From the NCBI GenBank assembly GCA_009909035.1, contig JAAAOB010000021.1:1-64000 (forward strand): a DNA stretch of 64,000 nt. Direction: 5' to 3'. The notes under the pieces were generated by a model that was given only the letters and a program-made list of their open reading frames with translations, ran no database searches and was not told the origin of the DNA. The translations under genes and the position numbers were made by a program. Of this stretch, positions 1 to 10,284 are shown piece by piece. This DNA comes from Bacteroidota bacterium (GTDB lineage: Bacteria > Bacteroidota > Rhodothermia > Balneolales > Balneolaceae). The stretch's first letter is position 1; each line of letters begins with the position of its first letter.

Positions 1-1074
1 AAGAAAGGTTCGGTCGAGCCCCACGGAGGTTTCAATGACGTACGGGATATAGCGCCTCTGCTCTTTCTGGTCGAAATACTCCATTTTTTTTCCGGAGTAC
101 TCTTGGTGCCGCGAGAGGTCGAAATCGGTCCGGTTGTGAATGCCCTCCACCTCCTGCCAGCCGATCGGGTAATGATACTGGATATCGGCTGCTGCACGTG
201 CGTAGTGGGCCAGCTTATCTTCAGGGTGATCCGCAACTCTGAGATGTTCATCGCGAATGCCGATATCTTTATGCCACTGCAGCCGCTTTTCCCTCCAGCT
301 GGTGTAGCTCGGTTCGTCATCGTCGGGAGTGACAAAGTACTGCATCTCCATCTGCTCAAATTCACGCATACGAAATACAAACTGGCGGGCTACAACCTCA
401 TTTCGAAAGGCTTTCCCGACCTGGGCAATGCCGAATGGAACTTGCTGTCGTGCTGTGTCCATTACATTCTTGTAATTCACGAAAATACCCTGTGCAGTTT
501 CCGGCCGAAGATATATTGCGTCATCATCACCGGATGACGTGGCGCCGTAGTGGGTTTTAAACATCAGGTTGAACTGGCGAACCTCGGTCCAGTCGAAGGC
601 ACCGGAATCCGGTGCCCGAATCTCCTGTTGCATGATGATATCGTGAAGATCTTCACAAAGTCCTTTTCGCGTACCGGTGGTGTCGAGCAGCTGTTGCAGC
701 TCATCGGCTTTCTCCTCTTTTCCCTTATTCCGAAGTTTGAGGATATGATCTTCGATAATCATGTCTGCGCGATATCGTTTTTTTGACTGCTTGTCGTCGA
801 TCATCGGGTCGTTGAATCCCTCCACGTGTCCGCTTGCTTCCCACGTTTTTGGGTGCATAAAGATTGCAGCATCAAGCCCCACGATGTTGTCGTGTTTCCG
901 GGTCATAGAGTTCCACCAGAGGTCACGAATATTTTTTTTGAGTTCGGCTCCCAGTGGACCGTAATCGTATACGGCCGCAAGTCCTCCATAAATATCAGAT
1001 GATTGGTAGATGAACCCTTTTGATTTGCAGAGCGATACAATTTTTTCGAGACTGTCTAAGTTCTTTACGGACAT
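1..1074 (-). CDS. glyQS: Glycyl-tRNA synthetase (class II, alpha2 type), C-terminus truncated at window edge
   Basis: Reverse strand reads MSVKNLDSLEKIVSLCKSKGFIYQSSDIYGGLAAVYDYGPLGAELKKNIRDLWWNSM...; YDYGPLG and RPETAQGIFVNY motifs; not in ORF track because it is open at the edge. Confidence 0.95.
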   Translation of the reverse strand, partial: MSVKNLDSLEKIVSLCKSKGFIYQSSDIYGGLAAVYDYGPLGAELKKNIRDLWWNSMTRKHDNIVGLDAAIFMHPKTWEASGHVEGFNDPMIDDKQSKKRYRADMIIEDHILKLRNKGKEEKADELQQLLDTTGTRKGLCEDLHDIIMQQEIRAPDSGAFDWTEVRQFNLMFKTHYGATSSGDDDAIYLRPETAQGIFVNYKNVMDTARQQVPFGIAQVGKAFRNEVVARQFVFRMREFEQMEMQYFVTPDDDEPSYTSWREKRLQWHKDIGIRDEHLRVADHPEDKLAHYARAAADIQYHYPIGWQEVEGIHNRTDFDLSRHQEYSGKKMEYFDQKEQRRYIPYVIETSVGLDRTFL

Positions 1075-1290
1075 CAGGCTGATTTAGGTCGGGGTTAACG
1101 GTTGATTTCTCTTTTCAGCTTTCAAAGATAGCAAAAATCTCCCCTTTGATGAATCGTTTGTCCGAATGATTTCTTATTTTTGAGGTTTGAATATAGTAGA
1201 GGCAAGACAAAACGCTTTGCCGTCCGCTGCGGTTGCCGGCAGGTGTGATGTCTCAGCCACTCGTTTTTTTATCTCAATTACTTCGTACGA

Positions 1291-2346
1291 ATGCCAGATT
1301 ACAATGTAGGAATCCTCGGGGCGACCGGAGCCGTGGGGCAAAAATTTATTCGACTTCTTCAAGATCACCCGTGGTTTACCATAGCGGCGCTTGGCGCATC
1401 AAGCCGTTCGGCTGAAAAAACCTATCGCGAAGCGGCCAACTGGATTGAAGCAACAGCAATGCCCGGAACGGTAGCGGATCTTGTTGTCCGGGAGTGCGAG
1501 CCCTCACAATTTACGGGAGTGGATTTTGTATTTTCCGGACTCGATTCCTCCGTGGCAGGAGATGTGGAGCGTACATTTGCGGAAGCGGGCATCCCGGTGA
1601 TCAGTAATGCAAAAAATTTCCGGACGGACCCGACGGTCCCGCTGCTGATACCTGAAGTGAACCCCGACCATATTGAGATGATTGGATCACAGACATTTAC
1701 CAAAGATGGGTCCGGATGGATTATCACCAATCCCAACTGTGTGGCGGTTCCGCTTACCACCTCGTTAAAGCCGCTTTTTGATACGTATGGTTTGGAAAGC
1801 GTGATCCTTACCTCGATGCAGGCCGTTTCCGGTGCCGGGTATCCCGGTGTTCCAAGCCTCGATATTATGGGGAATGTGGTTCCGCTGATTTCCGGTGAGG
1901 AACCTAAAATTCATGAAGAACCGCTGAAGCTTTTGGGGTCGCTCAGTGGCGGTACACTTACGCACGCTGACTTCCCCGTTCAGGCCACCGCTACACGGGT
2001 ACCTGTCATCAACGGCCACCTGCTCTCTGTTACGGTTGGGCTGCACAAAAAGCCGGGATCCGCTGACGAGGTAAAGGAGCTCTACCGGAATTGGAAAAGC
2101 CCGATCGCCGATCTCGACCTGCCCTCCGCACCGGATTACCCCATATTTTACTACGATGATGAGCGGTATCCGCAGCCCAGGCTGCATGCGGATGCTGAAA
2201 ACGGCATGCGAACGGCTGTTGGGCGGATGCGTTCATCCGCGGTGCTGGATCTCTCCTATATTGCCATGGCCCATAACACGGTTCGTGGTGCAGCAGGCGG
2301 CGCCATTCTGAATGCCGAACTGCTTGTGCGACGCGAGTATTTGTAA
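1291..2346 (+). CDS. asd: Aspartate-semialdehyde dehydrogenase
   Basis: GILGATGAVGQKFI nucleotide-binding motif, NPNCVAVPL active-site Cys, full length 351 aa. Confidence 0.93.
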   Translation: MPDYNVGILGATGAVGQKFIRLLQDHPWFTIAALGASSRSAEKTYREAANWIEATAMPGTVADLVVRECEPSQFTGVDFVFSGLDSSVAGDVERTFAEAGIPVISNAKNFRTDPTVPLLIPEVNPDHIEMIGSQTFTKDGSGWIITNPNCVAVPLTTSLKPLFDTYGLESVILTSMQAVSGAGYPGVPSLDIMGNVVPLISGEEPKIHEEPLKLLGSLSGGTLTHADFPVQATATRVPVINGHLLSVTVGLHKKPGSADEVKELYRNWKSPIADLDLPSAPDYPIFYYDDERYPQPRLHADAENGMRTAVGRMRSSAVLDLSYIAMAHNTVRGAAGGAILNAELLVRREYL

Positions 2347-2846
2347 AAACGGGGTGGTTCGTCACCGTCCCTTCTTTAAACCTCAGGTGTATTCTGGAAT
2401 AGATCCCTTTGTGCTCTCTGATGGCGGAGGTGTGTCGCAGGTGGACCGCCATTTGGTCAAGCGTGCGCACAATGTGCACAATTTGAGATATGAAATTCTA
2501 CATTTCTCAGAAGATTTGTGCCAAAACCCTCTTCAAATCGCTCTAAACGCTGGAAATAAAATTTGAAAAAAAGTGTAAGGAGTACCGCTTTTTTGGATCA
2601 TACATAAAGAGAACACGATACACGTAGACAAATTTGGGGAGTGACAGAGCAACACTTCTCAAATGTCCTTCTAAAAAATCGGAGTTGATCCTCCGGTTTT
2701 TGTTTTTTTCCGGCATATCCGCTGCTCCTTTCGCAACATTCACAATCGGGCAAAAGAACCGATCGAACAACAAGAGAAGTCAGAGAGCAGCTGCCATTTT
2801 AGATATAGGTTTGTGAATAAAGCCGACAAGAGAAAAATCAACAGAG

Positions 2847-5750
2847 ATGATAAAAGAGTTGACAGCACTCCTGCTGCTGCACGTCTTCGTCTTCCCCGGG
2901 TTGAATTCTGCAGCCGGCCAGCAAATGGTGCTAAACGAGAGGTTTGAGGATGGAAATCTTACCGAAGCCCCTGTATGGACGGGCGACCTGGATGATTTTA
3001 CATTTGTTCGTGAGAACGGCAACACCTTGCTCCGGCTCGAGGCGGAGGAGGATCCAAGCCGAACGCAGATCCGAACCCTGAGCTCTGTGACCACGGGCAG
3101 CTGGGAGTTCTTTTTCCGGCAGGAGTTTAAACCGTCAAATCTGAATCGCGCCTTTTTCTTCCTGATGGCGGATCAGCAGGATCTCAACTACCTGGATGGC
3201 AGCAAGGTGAACGGCTATGCTGTACGCACGGGGGATAACCAGTCTCCGCGCAGGCTGAAGCTGGTTCGGTTCGACGGTGGCGATCAAACGGTGCTGGCAG
3301 AATCTGGTACCGTGATCGAAGAGGGCGTGGGCTACCGTGTAAAGGTGACCCGGTCTGCGGATGGAGAGTGGCGGCTCTATATTGGTGAGGGAATTACGAG
3401 TGATCCCGTGCAGGATGCAGAAGCTGTAACCGATATACGTTATACAAGTTCGACCTATTTTGGCCTTCTGTTGCGATACTCCTCGGGAAACGTTTCCAAT
3501 TTTTATTTTGATGATTTTATAATCAACAACAGTGAGCCTTTCCAGCTTACGGAGGCAGCCGTGACGTCGGCAGACCAGGTTACGCTGCGCTTCAACTATC
3601 CGCTCGACCCGGAGAGTATCACGCCCGCCAGTGCTGATTTTCCAGGGATGCCTGACGTGGTGGAAGCGGCCCCGGGACCGTCGCGGTTTGAGGCCCTGTA
3701 CACATTGTCGGACATCATAGATGATGGCGAGTATACCATCACGGCCGGGGGGATCCGGAGTGCATTCGGGAATCAACTTCCGCCGGGGTCTGCAGTGACA
3801 ATTTCATTTGAAAATCCATTTTTTGTGGTCCGTGCGGAGGGCGCCGGGCCGCGCAGAATCGTCATTACCTTCAGCCGGCCGCTGTCGGATAGTTCACTTC
3901 AACCGCGCCATTTTACCGTTAACGGGTCGATCCGTCCGATTTCTGCAGAACAGGTCGACCCGGGGGAGGTTGCTTTAACGTTTGCATCTGACCTGCCGAC
4001 AGGAGTACTCAGCCTGGTGCTGGATAATCTGGAGAGCGAACAGGGATGGAGAATTCGGAGCGGTACAGAGTTAACGGTTCTTTGGTTTGAGGAAGCGGAG
4101 GCTGGTGATGTCGTGATTAATGAAATTCTGTACCGGAGAGCGGCGGCCGGGGAGCCACAGTTTGTAGAGGTTCGAAACAACCGGGGGAGCGCAATTGATC
4201 TGTCCGGGTGGAGCCTTGCAACCGGCCGCGGATCGGCAACGATCGGCGATGGAGTCGTCCTCCGGGAGAACGGGTTCCTGGTATTTACGGACAGTGAGGA
4301 ATTTGCGGCAGGAGATCAGAAGATGGTTTTATTGCCCGGATTTCGATCACTCCGAACCACCGGTGATGCGGTGCTTCTTCGGACGGCCGGCGGGAGCATA
4401 ATCGATAGCCTGAGCTACAGTCCGGAGTGGGGCGGCAGTACTCCGGGGCGCTCGCTGGAAAAAAAGGATCCGCTGGCCATTTCTATCGACCCGTCGCAGT
4501 GGGGAGCGAGTCTTGCCGAATCCGGATCCACCCCCCTGGAGCGGAACAGCCGCTACCAGCCTGATGAAACACCACCCGGGCTCCTGTATGCCGGGTATCT
4601 GTCGTCGCAGGGCAGGGTCGTTGCCAGGTTTAATGAATTTGTGCAGCCTGACCCGGCAACTCAGTTCCGGGTGGACGGAGAACCGGTGCGGCCGGTTGCA
4701 GGTGAGGTCGATCCGGGGGCGGAGCTCTTTTTTGAAACCGGCGATCTGCCCGGAGACCGAAACATGCTGATCAGCATAGAGAATTTGTCAGACTACCAGG
4801 GGAACCGATCCGGACTGCAAGAAATACCCGTCGCCCGTCCGCCGGCTCCCGGCAGCCTTGTTTTTAACGAGGTGATGTTTGACCCTCTGCGAGACGATTT
4901 TGACGATCTTCCCAACCAGACGGAGTATCTTGAAATCATAAACCTTGAGAGATATGCTGTCTCCCTGGAAGGGCTCCATCTGCATGATCGCCCGGATGAG
5001 AGCGGGGACGTCAGCCAAATGCACCCGGTAGAGTCGAAATCAAAGTGGATTCCCGCCGGGAACTACGCGATCCTGCAGGCTGCAGATGGGATTTTTGAAT
5101 TTGATGAGAGTGGAAACAGCCGGTTTTTTGGATTGGATCGTACTTTCGAGCCGCACGTGCTTCAGTTCGACCGGGCAACGCTGAGCCTCTCGCTGTCGGG
5201 ACGTGAAGTCTACCTGGCAGATAGCCTGGGCCAGGCGGTGGATATGGTAGCGTACGATCCCGGCTGGCATAATCCAAACCTGGTAGATACAAAGGGGATC
5301 TCGCTGGAGCGAATCAACCCGCGGGGCGAATCGAACCATTCGAATAACTGGGGCTCAAGCGCGGCCGCTGCCGGGGGAACACCAGGGGCTGATAACTCAA
5401 TTCTGCAGCTTCCGGGTGAACCTGCCGACGCCGGCTCTGTCTCCCTGGAGCCAAACCCGTTTTCCCCGGATGGTGATGGACATGAGGATCGTTTAATGAT
5501 AAACTACAGCTTTATGGATCCTGACTTTTTGCTCCGAGTTCGCATTTTTGATCGCTATGGCCGATTGATCGTGAATTTGGCGGATTCACACCCGGCCGGC
5601 CTCAATGGAACACTGACATGGGACGGGAGGATGGAAAACGGCGTGACGGGGCGAATTGGAATCTATATTATTCACATTGAGGCGTATAACAGTACGACAG
5701 GTGAAAGGCGAACGTTCAAGGAGACAGCTGTCATCGCCAGGAAGTTTTAA
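2847..5750 (+). CDS. Secreted protein with lamin-tail domains, Ig-like segments and gliding/T9SS-type C-terminal domain
   Basis: Signal peptide; VVINEILYRRAAAGEPQFVEVRN and VFNEVMFDPL..TEYLEIIN lamin-tail motifs; C-term NPFSPDGDGHEDRLMINY...VRIFDRYGRLI...WDGRMENG. Confidence 0.8.
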   Translation: MIKELTALLLLHVFVFPGLNSAAGQQMVLNERFEDGNLTEAPVWTGDLDDFTFVRENGNTLLRLEAEEDPSRTQIRTLSSVTTGSWEFFFRQEFKPSNLNRAFFFLMADQQDLNYLDGSKVNGYAVRTGDNQSPRRLKLVRFDGGDQTVLAESGTVIEEGVGYRVKVTRSADGEWRLYIGEGITSDPVQDAEAVTDIRYTSSTYFGLLLRYSSGNVSNFYFDDFIINNSEPFQLTEAAVTSADQVTLRFNYPLDPESITPASADFPGMPDVVEAAPGPSRFEALYTLSDIIDDGEYTITAGGIRSAFGNQLPPGSAVTISFENPFFVVRAEGAGPRRIVITFSRPLSDSSLQPRHFTVNGSIRPISAEQVDPGEVALTFASDLPTGVLSLVLDNLESEQGWRIRSGTELTVLWFEEAEAGDVVINEILYRRAAAGEPQFVEVRNNRGSAIDLSGWSLATGRGSATIGDGVVLRENGFLVFTDSEEFAAGDQKMVLLPGFRSLRTTGDAVLLRTAGGSIIDSLSYSPEWGGSTPGRSLEKKDPLAISIDPSQWGASLAESGSTPLERNSRYQPDETPPGLLYAGYLSSQGRVVARFNEFVQPDPATQFRVDGEPVRPVAGEVDPGAELFFETGDLPGDRNMLISIENLSDYQGNRSGLQEIPVARPPAPGSLVFNEVMFDPLRDDFDDLPNQTEYLEIINLERYAVSLEGLHLHDRPDESGDVSQMHPVESKSKWIPAGNYAILQAADGIFEFDESGNSRFFGLDRTFEPHVLQFDRATLSLSLSGREVYLADSLGQAVDMVAYDPGWHNPNLVDTKGISLERINPRGESNHSNNWGSSAAAAGGTPGADNSILQLPGEPADAGSVSLEPNPFSPDGDGHEDRLMINYSFMDPDFLLRVRIFDRYGRLIVNLADSHPAGLNGTLTWDGRMENGVTGRIGIYIIHIEAYNSTTGERRTFKETAVIARKF

Positions 5751-5811
5751 GCTTTCGGCGGAAGGGACCCCCTATCCGCAGGCGATGAGGCGGTCAAAGA
5801 ATTGTGTCGGG

Positions 5812-7185
5812 TCAGGATCCGTTTTGGACAGAATCAAGCGCGGCATGGAGTCTCTCAATCAATTTTGGTATAAAAATTTCATGATCCCGCTTCATCAGTA
5901 CACTTCGCAAAATGGTGACGGTTTCATCATCAGCCTTATATTCCGGGAAAGCTGCCGTAAATTGGGAAGCGCTCATTTTGTAGAGACTAAGATGAAATCC
6001 ATCCCCGGGATCGGCAGACATTCCGGCATGAAAGAGCTTCTTGCTGAGTTGGGAGACAGCGCTCAGGCGTTGTTCAGCCGGCACCGGAAAATATCCTACA
6101 ATATCCAGGTCGGGTTTTTGCAGCGTCTCAAATTTATCAGATCGGCTCAGTTTCCTGTAGAGCGATGCCGCAGCCCTGATGGTTGATTTGAGAACCGCGC
6201 CAAGCCCATCTTCCGATAGCGGGAGCAGTCGCAGTGTGGCCCAGAGTGCGGCTGCGGAAGCACCCGCCCTGGAGCACTCAAGACTAATTTCACCAAGATG
6301 GAGGTCGTTTGAGGTGAAATAGGTGTAGGGTGAATCGTGTTTGAAGAATGTGCCGACTGAAGGATCTTTAAATAGAATGCTCCCGCAGCCGTAGGGCTGC
6401 AGCCCGTGTTTGTGTGGGTCAATCACAATGCTGTCGGCCTGATTCAATACATCCCAGTGCCGTTCCGACGAAAGTTCGCCCGCAATAAGTTTAAAGAATC
6501 CACCATAGGCCGCATCAACATGAATCCGTACGCCGGCATTTTTTAGCCGGGGCAGAAGTTCGGCCAGCGGCTCAACCGTTCCAAGCCCGGTGGTACCCAT
6601 GGTTATGACAACCGTTCCAATGTCTTCGGCATGATCGTTGAGATAATCCCAGCGAACGGAGCCATTTTCCTGTGCCGGAAGTTTGATGAACGGGGTGTTC
6701 AGCACATGGCACATCCGCTCGTGCGTGTAATGAGCGTTTGGCGATGCAGCCATCGCCTTGCCCGGATGCAGTTCCCTTGCAATGAAAAGGGCCTCGAGGT
6801 TGGCAATCGTGCCACCGGAGGTGAGGTGTCCGAGATAGTGTTCTCCGTATCCCACCATGGAGGCGAGCTTTTCAACGACCTCTTTTTCCATTTCGGAAGT
6901 TGGCGGCCCCCCGTCCAGAGCATGGTTGTTGGGGTTAACGGTCATCGCAATCGCGTAAGAAACCCATGCCAGGGGATGGGGCGGCTTCAGCATCTGACCG
7001 GCGTACTGAGGATGGTGAAACGGATAATTTTCCTGCAGCCGCTGCTGCAGCTCATCCAGAATGTTGGAGATGTGAGGAGTGTCATCAAATCCCACAAGCT
7101 GTTCTTCACCAAACAGAGAGCGCCAGTCGTCAAGTTTTCTGAGTGACGATTGTAATAGAGGAAGATATGCTTCGTACCTGTTCAA
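5812..7185 (-). CDS. Pyridoxal-dependent decarboxylase (aromatic amino acid / glutamate decarboxylase superfamily)
   Basis: LTSGGTIANLEAL, HVDAAYGGF, DSIVIDPHKHGLQPYGCG PLP-lysine motif. Confidence 0.9.
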   Translation of the reverse strand: MNRYEAYLPLLQSSLRKLDDWRSLFGEEQLVGFDDTPHISNILDELQQRLQENYPFHHPQYAGQMLKPPHPLAWVSYAIAMTVNPNNHALDGGPPTSEMEKEVVEKLASMVGYGEHYLGHLTSGGTIANLEALFIARELHPGKAMAASPNAHYTHERMCHVLNTPFIKLPAQENGSVRWDYLNDHAEDIGTVVITMGTTGLGTVEPLAELLPRLKNAGVRIHVDAAYGGFFKLIAGELSSERHWDVLNQADSIVIDPHKHGLQPYGCGSILFKDPSVGTFFKHDSPYTYFTSNDLHLGEISLECSRAGASAAALWATLRLLPLSEDGLGAVLKSTIRAAASLYRKLSRSDKFETLQKPDLDIVGYFPVPAEQRLSAVSQLSKKLFHAGMSADPGDGFHLSLYKMSASQFTAAFPEYKADDETVTILRSVLMKRDHEIFIPKLIERLHAALDSVQNGS

Positions 7186-7213
7186 TGGTTAACCGGGAAT
7201 ACGTTACTGTTTT

Positions 7214-8083
7214 TTAAATCAAGACAAATGACACACCGAGTGTAAGCGACTGGCGGACCTGTAGCTCCTCAGAGAAATCGTCATCAAATACAAGATCCAG
7301 CCGCACGGTTGTGTTCATGAAGTTGTTGATGCGCCCCACAATTTCATTTGAAAAGTAGATATCCGTGCTGCTGAGGGCCTCGCTAACATTTGTAAAGGTA
7401 TCCAGTGAGGAACGCAGTACGAGGTTTGTGGCAACATTTTGTTGATAGGCAGCCCCGAGATTGAGGCCGGCTTCATTCCGGAACGTATCGCCTTCATCCA
7501 GGCCATATATGGTTGAGAGGTCTGTATCGCGAACAACGGTCTGCCGCAGGCCCAGTCCTGCCTCGAACGAGAGATGGTCATCAGGCACAAAGATAAGGCC
7601 AATGTTTTCAGAGATATAGGCTGGGGACAAGAAGCCGGAGATGAGAAGATCCTCATCGTTTGGCCCTGCATCGTACTCAAACCCATCATCGAACTGTGAT
7701 CTGAAATCCAGGCTTCCGTAGAGGGAGAAATCGCTATTATTTTCGTTCAGGTCGTATGTGAAGCGATTTCTGATTAAAAGAAGGTCATCGGTTTTTCGGG
7801 TACCTTCATCCTCAATTTTGGTTTGTCCATATCGTGTGTCGATCAAAAAAGCGTAGGAGAAGCGGCTCTCTCTGAAGTGAGCTCTGAACTGAGAGCTGCC
7901 GATAGCTGAAATATTATTGACCCCGCCCTGCGCCCAATTGGAGTAGGAGGCTTGCGATCCGTTAATACTTGAGATCCAGCCATAATCCCAGCCGTCGAGC
8001 GTGTCGCTCACTACAATAGAGTCTTGCGCATAGGCTTGGAATGAGAGTAAAAGCAGTGAGAGAAGCAGCAGTAATCGTCTCAT
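7214..8083 (-). CDS. DUF3078-like outer-membrane beta-barrel protein
   Basis: Signal peptide; GWISSINGSQASYSNWAQGGVNNISAIG typical N-terminal motif; alternating beta strands. Confidence 0.8.
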   Translation of the reverse strand: MRRLLLLLSLLLLSFQAYAQDSIVVSDTLDGWDYGWISSINGSQASYSNWAQGGVNNISAIGSSQFRAHFRESRFSYAFLIDTRYGQTKIEDEGTRKTDDLLLIRNRFTYDLNENNSDFSLYGSLDFRSQFDDGFEYDAGPNDEDLLISGFLSPAYISENIGLIFVPDDHLSFEAGLGLRQTVVRDTDLSTIYGLDEGDTFRNEAGLNLGAAYQQNVATNLVLRSSLDTFTNVSEALSSTDIYFSNEIVGRINNFMNTTVRLDLVFDDDFSEELQVRQSLTLGVSFVLI

Positions 8084-8103
8084 AAAAATCTGTAGAAATT
8101 AAT

Positions 8104-8580
8104 TTATTGTTTGATTAAAAATACACGGTTTGGTTTGCCTTCAAGCAGCTGAAAGTCAACATGTTCGTTTATCTTTGTGGGAACAATGAGGCCCGTGATG
8201 CCGGCTTCAACAGGGATCTTCCGGTGACCTCTGTCAATAACAGCGGCTGTATAAACATCTTTATAGTCGTAAAGTTCCGGGATGGTGTTGAGCGCTTTGA
8301 ACATTGTTTTTCCGCTGTAGATCACGTCATCTGCAATGATCAGTACATCGTGTTTCCGGTCAATCTCACCAGGTTTTTGAGAGCCATCCACAAAAAGCTG
8401 CTGATGAAACACCTTTGAACTGAAGTTGGCGCTTATGTGAGACTCGATGACGGAAGATACCGCGAAACCACGTTCGTTTAATCCAACCAGGTCCACATTG
8501 CGTCCCGCAGAAGTTTCGATCACTTCGTAGGCCATCCGTTTCAGGATTCGGTGGAGTCGTTTCTCATCAAGTAGAATCAT
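8104..8580 (-). CDS. Phosphoribosyltransferase (PyrR-like)
   Basis: VLIIADDVIYSGKTMFKAL PRPP-binding motif, 158 aa. Confidence 0.85.
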   Translation of the reverse strand: MILLDEKRLHRILKRMAYEVIETSAGRNVDLVGLNERGFAVSSVIESHISANFSSKVFHQQLFVDGSQKPGEIDRKHDVLIIADDVIYSGKTMFKALNTIPELYDYKDVYTAAVIDRGHRKIPVEAGITGLIVPTKINEHVDFQLLEGKPNRVFLIKQ

Positions 8581-8700
8581 GAACGATTAAAAAAATTAAG
8601 TTGAAATAATATTGACTTAATTTATTCATTTTACCTTTCGATACGAAACAGAAAAGGTCAAAATTCGTTATTATAAAGAAAGTTAAAGAGCAGATACGTA

Positions 8701-8934
8701 ATGGAAAATGCAATGAAAAAATCAGCACGAACATTTGGAATTTTTGCAACCGGCTTAATGGCCGGCTACGCCGCAACCATGCTGTCCAGGAATTATGATG
8801 AATGGTATCCGAAAATTCAGCAGAAGTTTCGAGACATTTCGATTCCCAAAGTAGCCCCCACCATTCCTGAGTTTGATGATGAACTGCTATCCATTGAAGT
8901 AGATCCACACCTCGGTTTTCATGACACCGCCTGA
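8701..8934 (+). CDS. Small membrane-anchored hypothetical protein
   Basis: 77 aa, N-terminal hydrophobic segment; stop overlaps start of next gene, consistent with translational coupling. Confidence 0.6.
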   Translation: MENAMKKSARTFGIFATGLMAGYAATMLSRNYDEWYPKIQQKFRDISIPKVAPTIPEFDDELLSIEVDPHLGFHDTA

Positions 8935-10099
8935 TTATCCATACGATGAGTCCCTGCTGCAATGGATTTGGCAGCATCTTGAGTTTGACACCCGGAACCT
9001 GGCAACCGAGTGTGGCCAGAAGGTGGATATTGTTGAGCCCGGAGAGCAGAATAAGGGCGCCGGCCCCGATTTTTTTGGGAGTATTATTCGGATAAATGGT
9101 GTAGAAGTTCATGGTGATGTGGAGCTTCATATCGTTCCGGAGGGGTGGGCAAGGCACGGCCATAGCTCGTCCGATTCGTACAACCGAGTGGTTCTGCACG
9201 TCGTGTACGATTATGGTAATTCTTCCGCTTCCGCTTTCCGTCCCGATGGCACGCGTCCCCCTCTTTTAGTTCTTAAGCCGGCTCTTCAAAAGCCACTTCG
9301 GCAGCTGCTCGAGAGGCAGGGAGTGTCATCGGTTCGATGCGCAAGCAATCTGCAGTTTATAAACCAGCAGGCATTTGAACAGCAGATTGAACATGCACAT
9401 GCCGAGTATTTTGAGTATAAAGTTCAGTTCCTTCTCGAGCGCTATAAACCCGATCTTTCCCTGCCGAACGCCTGGCGTTACCTCTTCTCCGCCGGTCTGT
9501 TTCATACGCTTGGCATTCCGTCGAACCGGGATCAAATGGAGCAGCTCCACGCGCGGGCAATTCCGGCCGTGGAGGAACTTCGAGGCATAGACGAGCTGGC
9601 AAACCATCTGATGGATTTGGCCTTTTCCACCGGTGGCGGCCGGGCCATCGATTGGACCCATACGGGCATGCGTCCGGCCAGCCGCCCTCGCAAACGAGCA
9701 GAACAGGCGGCCGGTTTTCTGCACGTGATCTATTCCATGCCATTTAAAACATTTCTGGATCCAGACCTCTCCTCATGGAATCGTGTCATTAACTCGCTGC
9801 CAGCACCCGCCTGCCCCGGCCGGCAAATGCTTAACATTCTGGAGCATACCATATATCTGCCGGCAAGCTACCTGCTGGGAGATCTGTTATTTGCACATAA
9901 GCTGAAAAGAAATGCATACCGCAGGTGGCGGTCCATTCGCGGCGGAGTGCCCTATGAGGTAGCGGCTCCCTTTAAGCGGTCCGGGTTCGAGCTTAACCGC
10001 CATACACGAAAACCGGGCCTTGCTCACCAGTTCAAACGGTATTGTAAACCGGGAAACTGCCACCGGTGCGAAGTGTTTAAAAAAGCAATTACCTCTTGA
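8921..10099 (+). CDS. DUF2851 family protein
   Basis: PDYPYDESLLQWIWQHLEFD...GEQNKGAGPDFFGSIIRINGVEVHGDVELHIVPEGWARHGH; C-terminal CKPGNCHRCEVF. Confidence 0.88.
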   Translation: MTPPDYPYDESLLQWIWQHLEFDTRNLATECGQKVDIVEPGEQNKGAGPDFFGSIIRINGVEVHGDVELHIVPEGWARHGHSSSDSYNRVVLHVVYDYGNSSASAFRPDGTRPPLLVLKPALQKPLRQLLERQGVSSVRCASNLQFINQQAFEQQIEHAHAEYFEYKVQFLLERYKPDLSLPNAWRYLFSAGLFHTLGIPSNRDQMEQLHARAIPAVEELRGIDELANHLMDLAFSTGGGRAIDWTHTGMRPASRPRKRAEQAAGFLHVIYSMPFKTFLDPDLSSWNRVINSLPAPACPGRQMLNILEHTIYLPASYLLGDLLFAHKLKRNAYRRWRSIRGGVPYEVAAPFKRSGFELNRHTRKPGLAHQFKRYCKPGNCHRCEVFKKAITS

Positions 10100-10126
10100 C
10101 TGAAAAAATTTACCTTTCTATCTTTG
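10096..10126 (+). promoter_or_regulatory. Bacteroidota-type promoter (-33 TTG, 20-bp spacer, -7 TATCTTTG) for tRNA-Gln
   Basis: cTTGac...TATCTTTGgg about 24 bp upstream of the tRNA; same TATCTTTGG box lies before tRNA-Leu. Confidence 0.65.
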
Positions 10127-10149
10127 GGGTCTGTTTACTTTAACAACAA

Positions 10150-10220
10150 TGCCCGGTCGTCTAATGGCAGGACAGCTGGTTTTGGTCCAGTCAGTGGGGG
10201 TTCGAATCCTCCCCGGGCAA
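10150..10220 (+). tRNA. tRNA-Gln (anticodon TTG)
   Basis: TGCCCGG/CCGGGCA acceptor stem, GCTGG-TTTTGGT-CCAGT anticodon arm, GGGGG-TTCGAAT-CCTCC T arm. Confidence 0.95.
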
Positions 10221-10229
10221 CAGCAAGAA

Positions 10230-10255
10230 GGGATACCGCGCCGGTACTCCTTTTT
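10230..10255 (+). terminator. Possible Rho-independent terminator after tRNA-Gln
   Basis: ggataccgcgccggtactcc imperfect hairpin followed by TTTTTC. Confidence 0.45.
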
Positions 10256-10284
10256 CTTTTATTCACCTTTGAACCCTTGTATCA

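Noticed and set aside
103-964. Three plus-strand ORFs at the left edge
   Set aside because: Antisense to glyQS, which reads continuously on the minus strand with clear motifs.
3135-3776. 213-aa minus-strand ORF inside the lamin-tail protein gene
   Set aside because: Antisense shadow ORF with basic, low-plausibility composition.
8567-9199. 210-aa minus-strand ORF across the small protein/DUF2851 start
   Set aside because: Overlaps two better-supported plus-strand genes; no recognisable domain.
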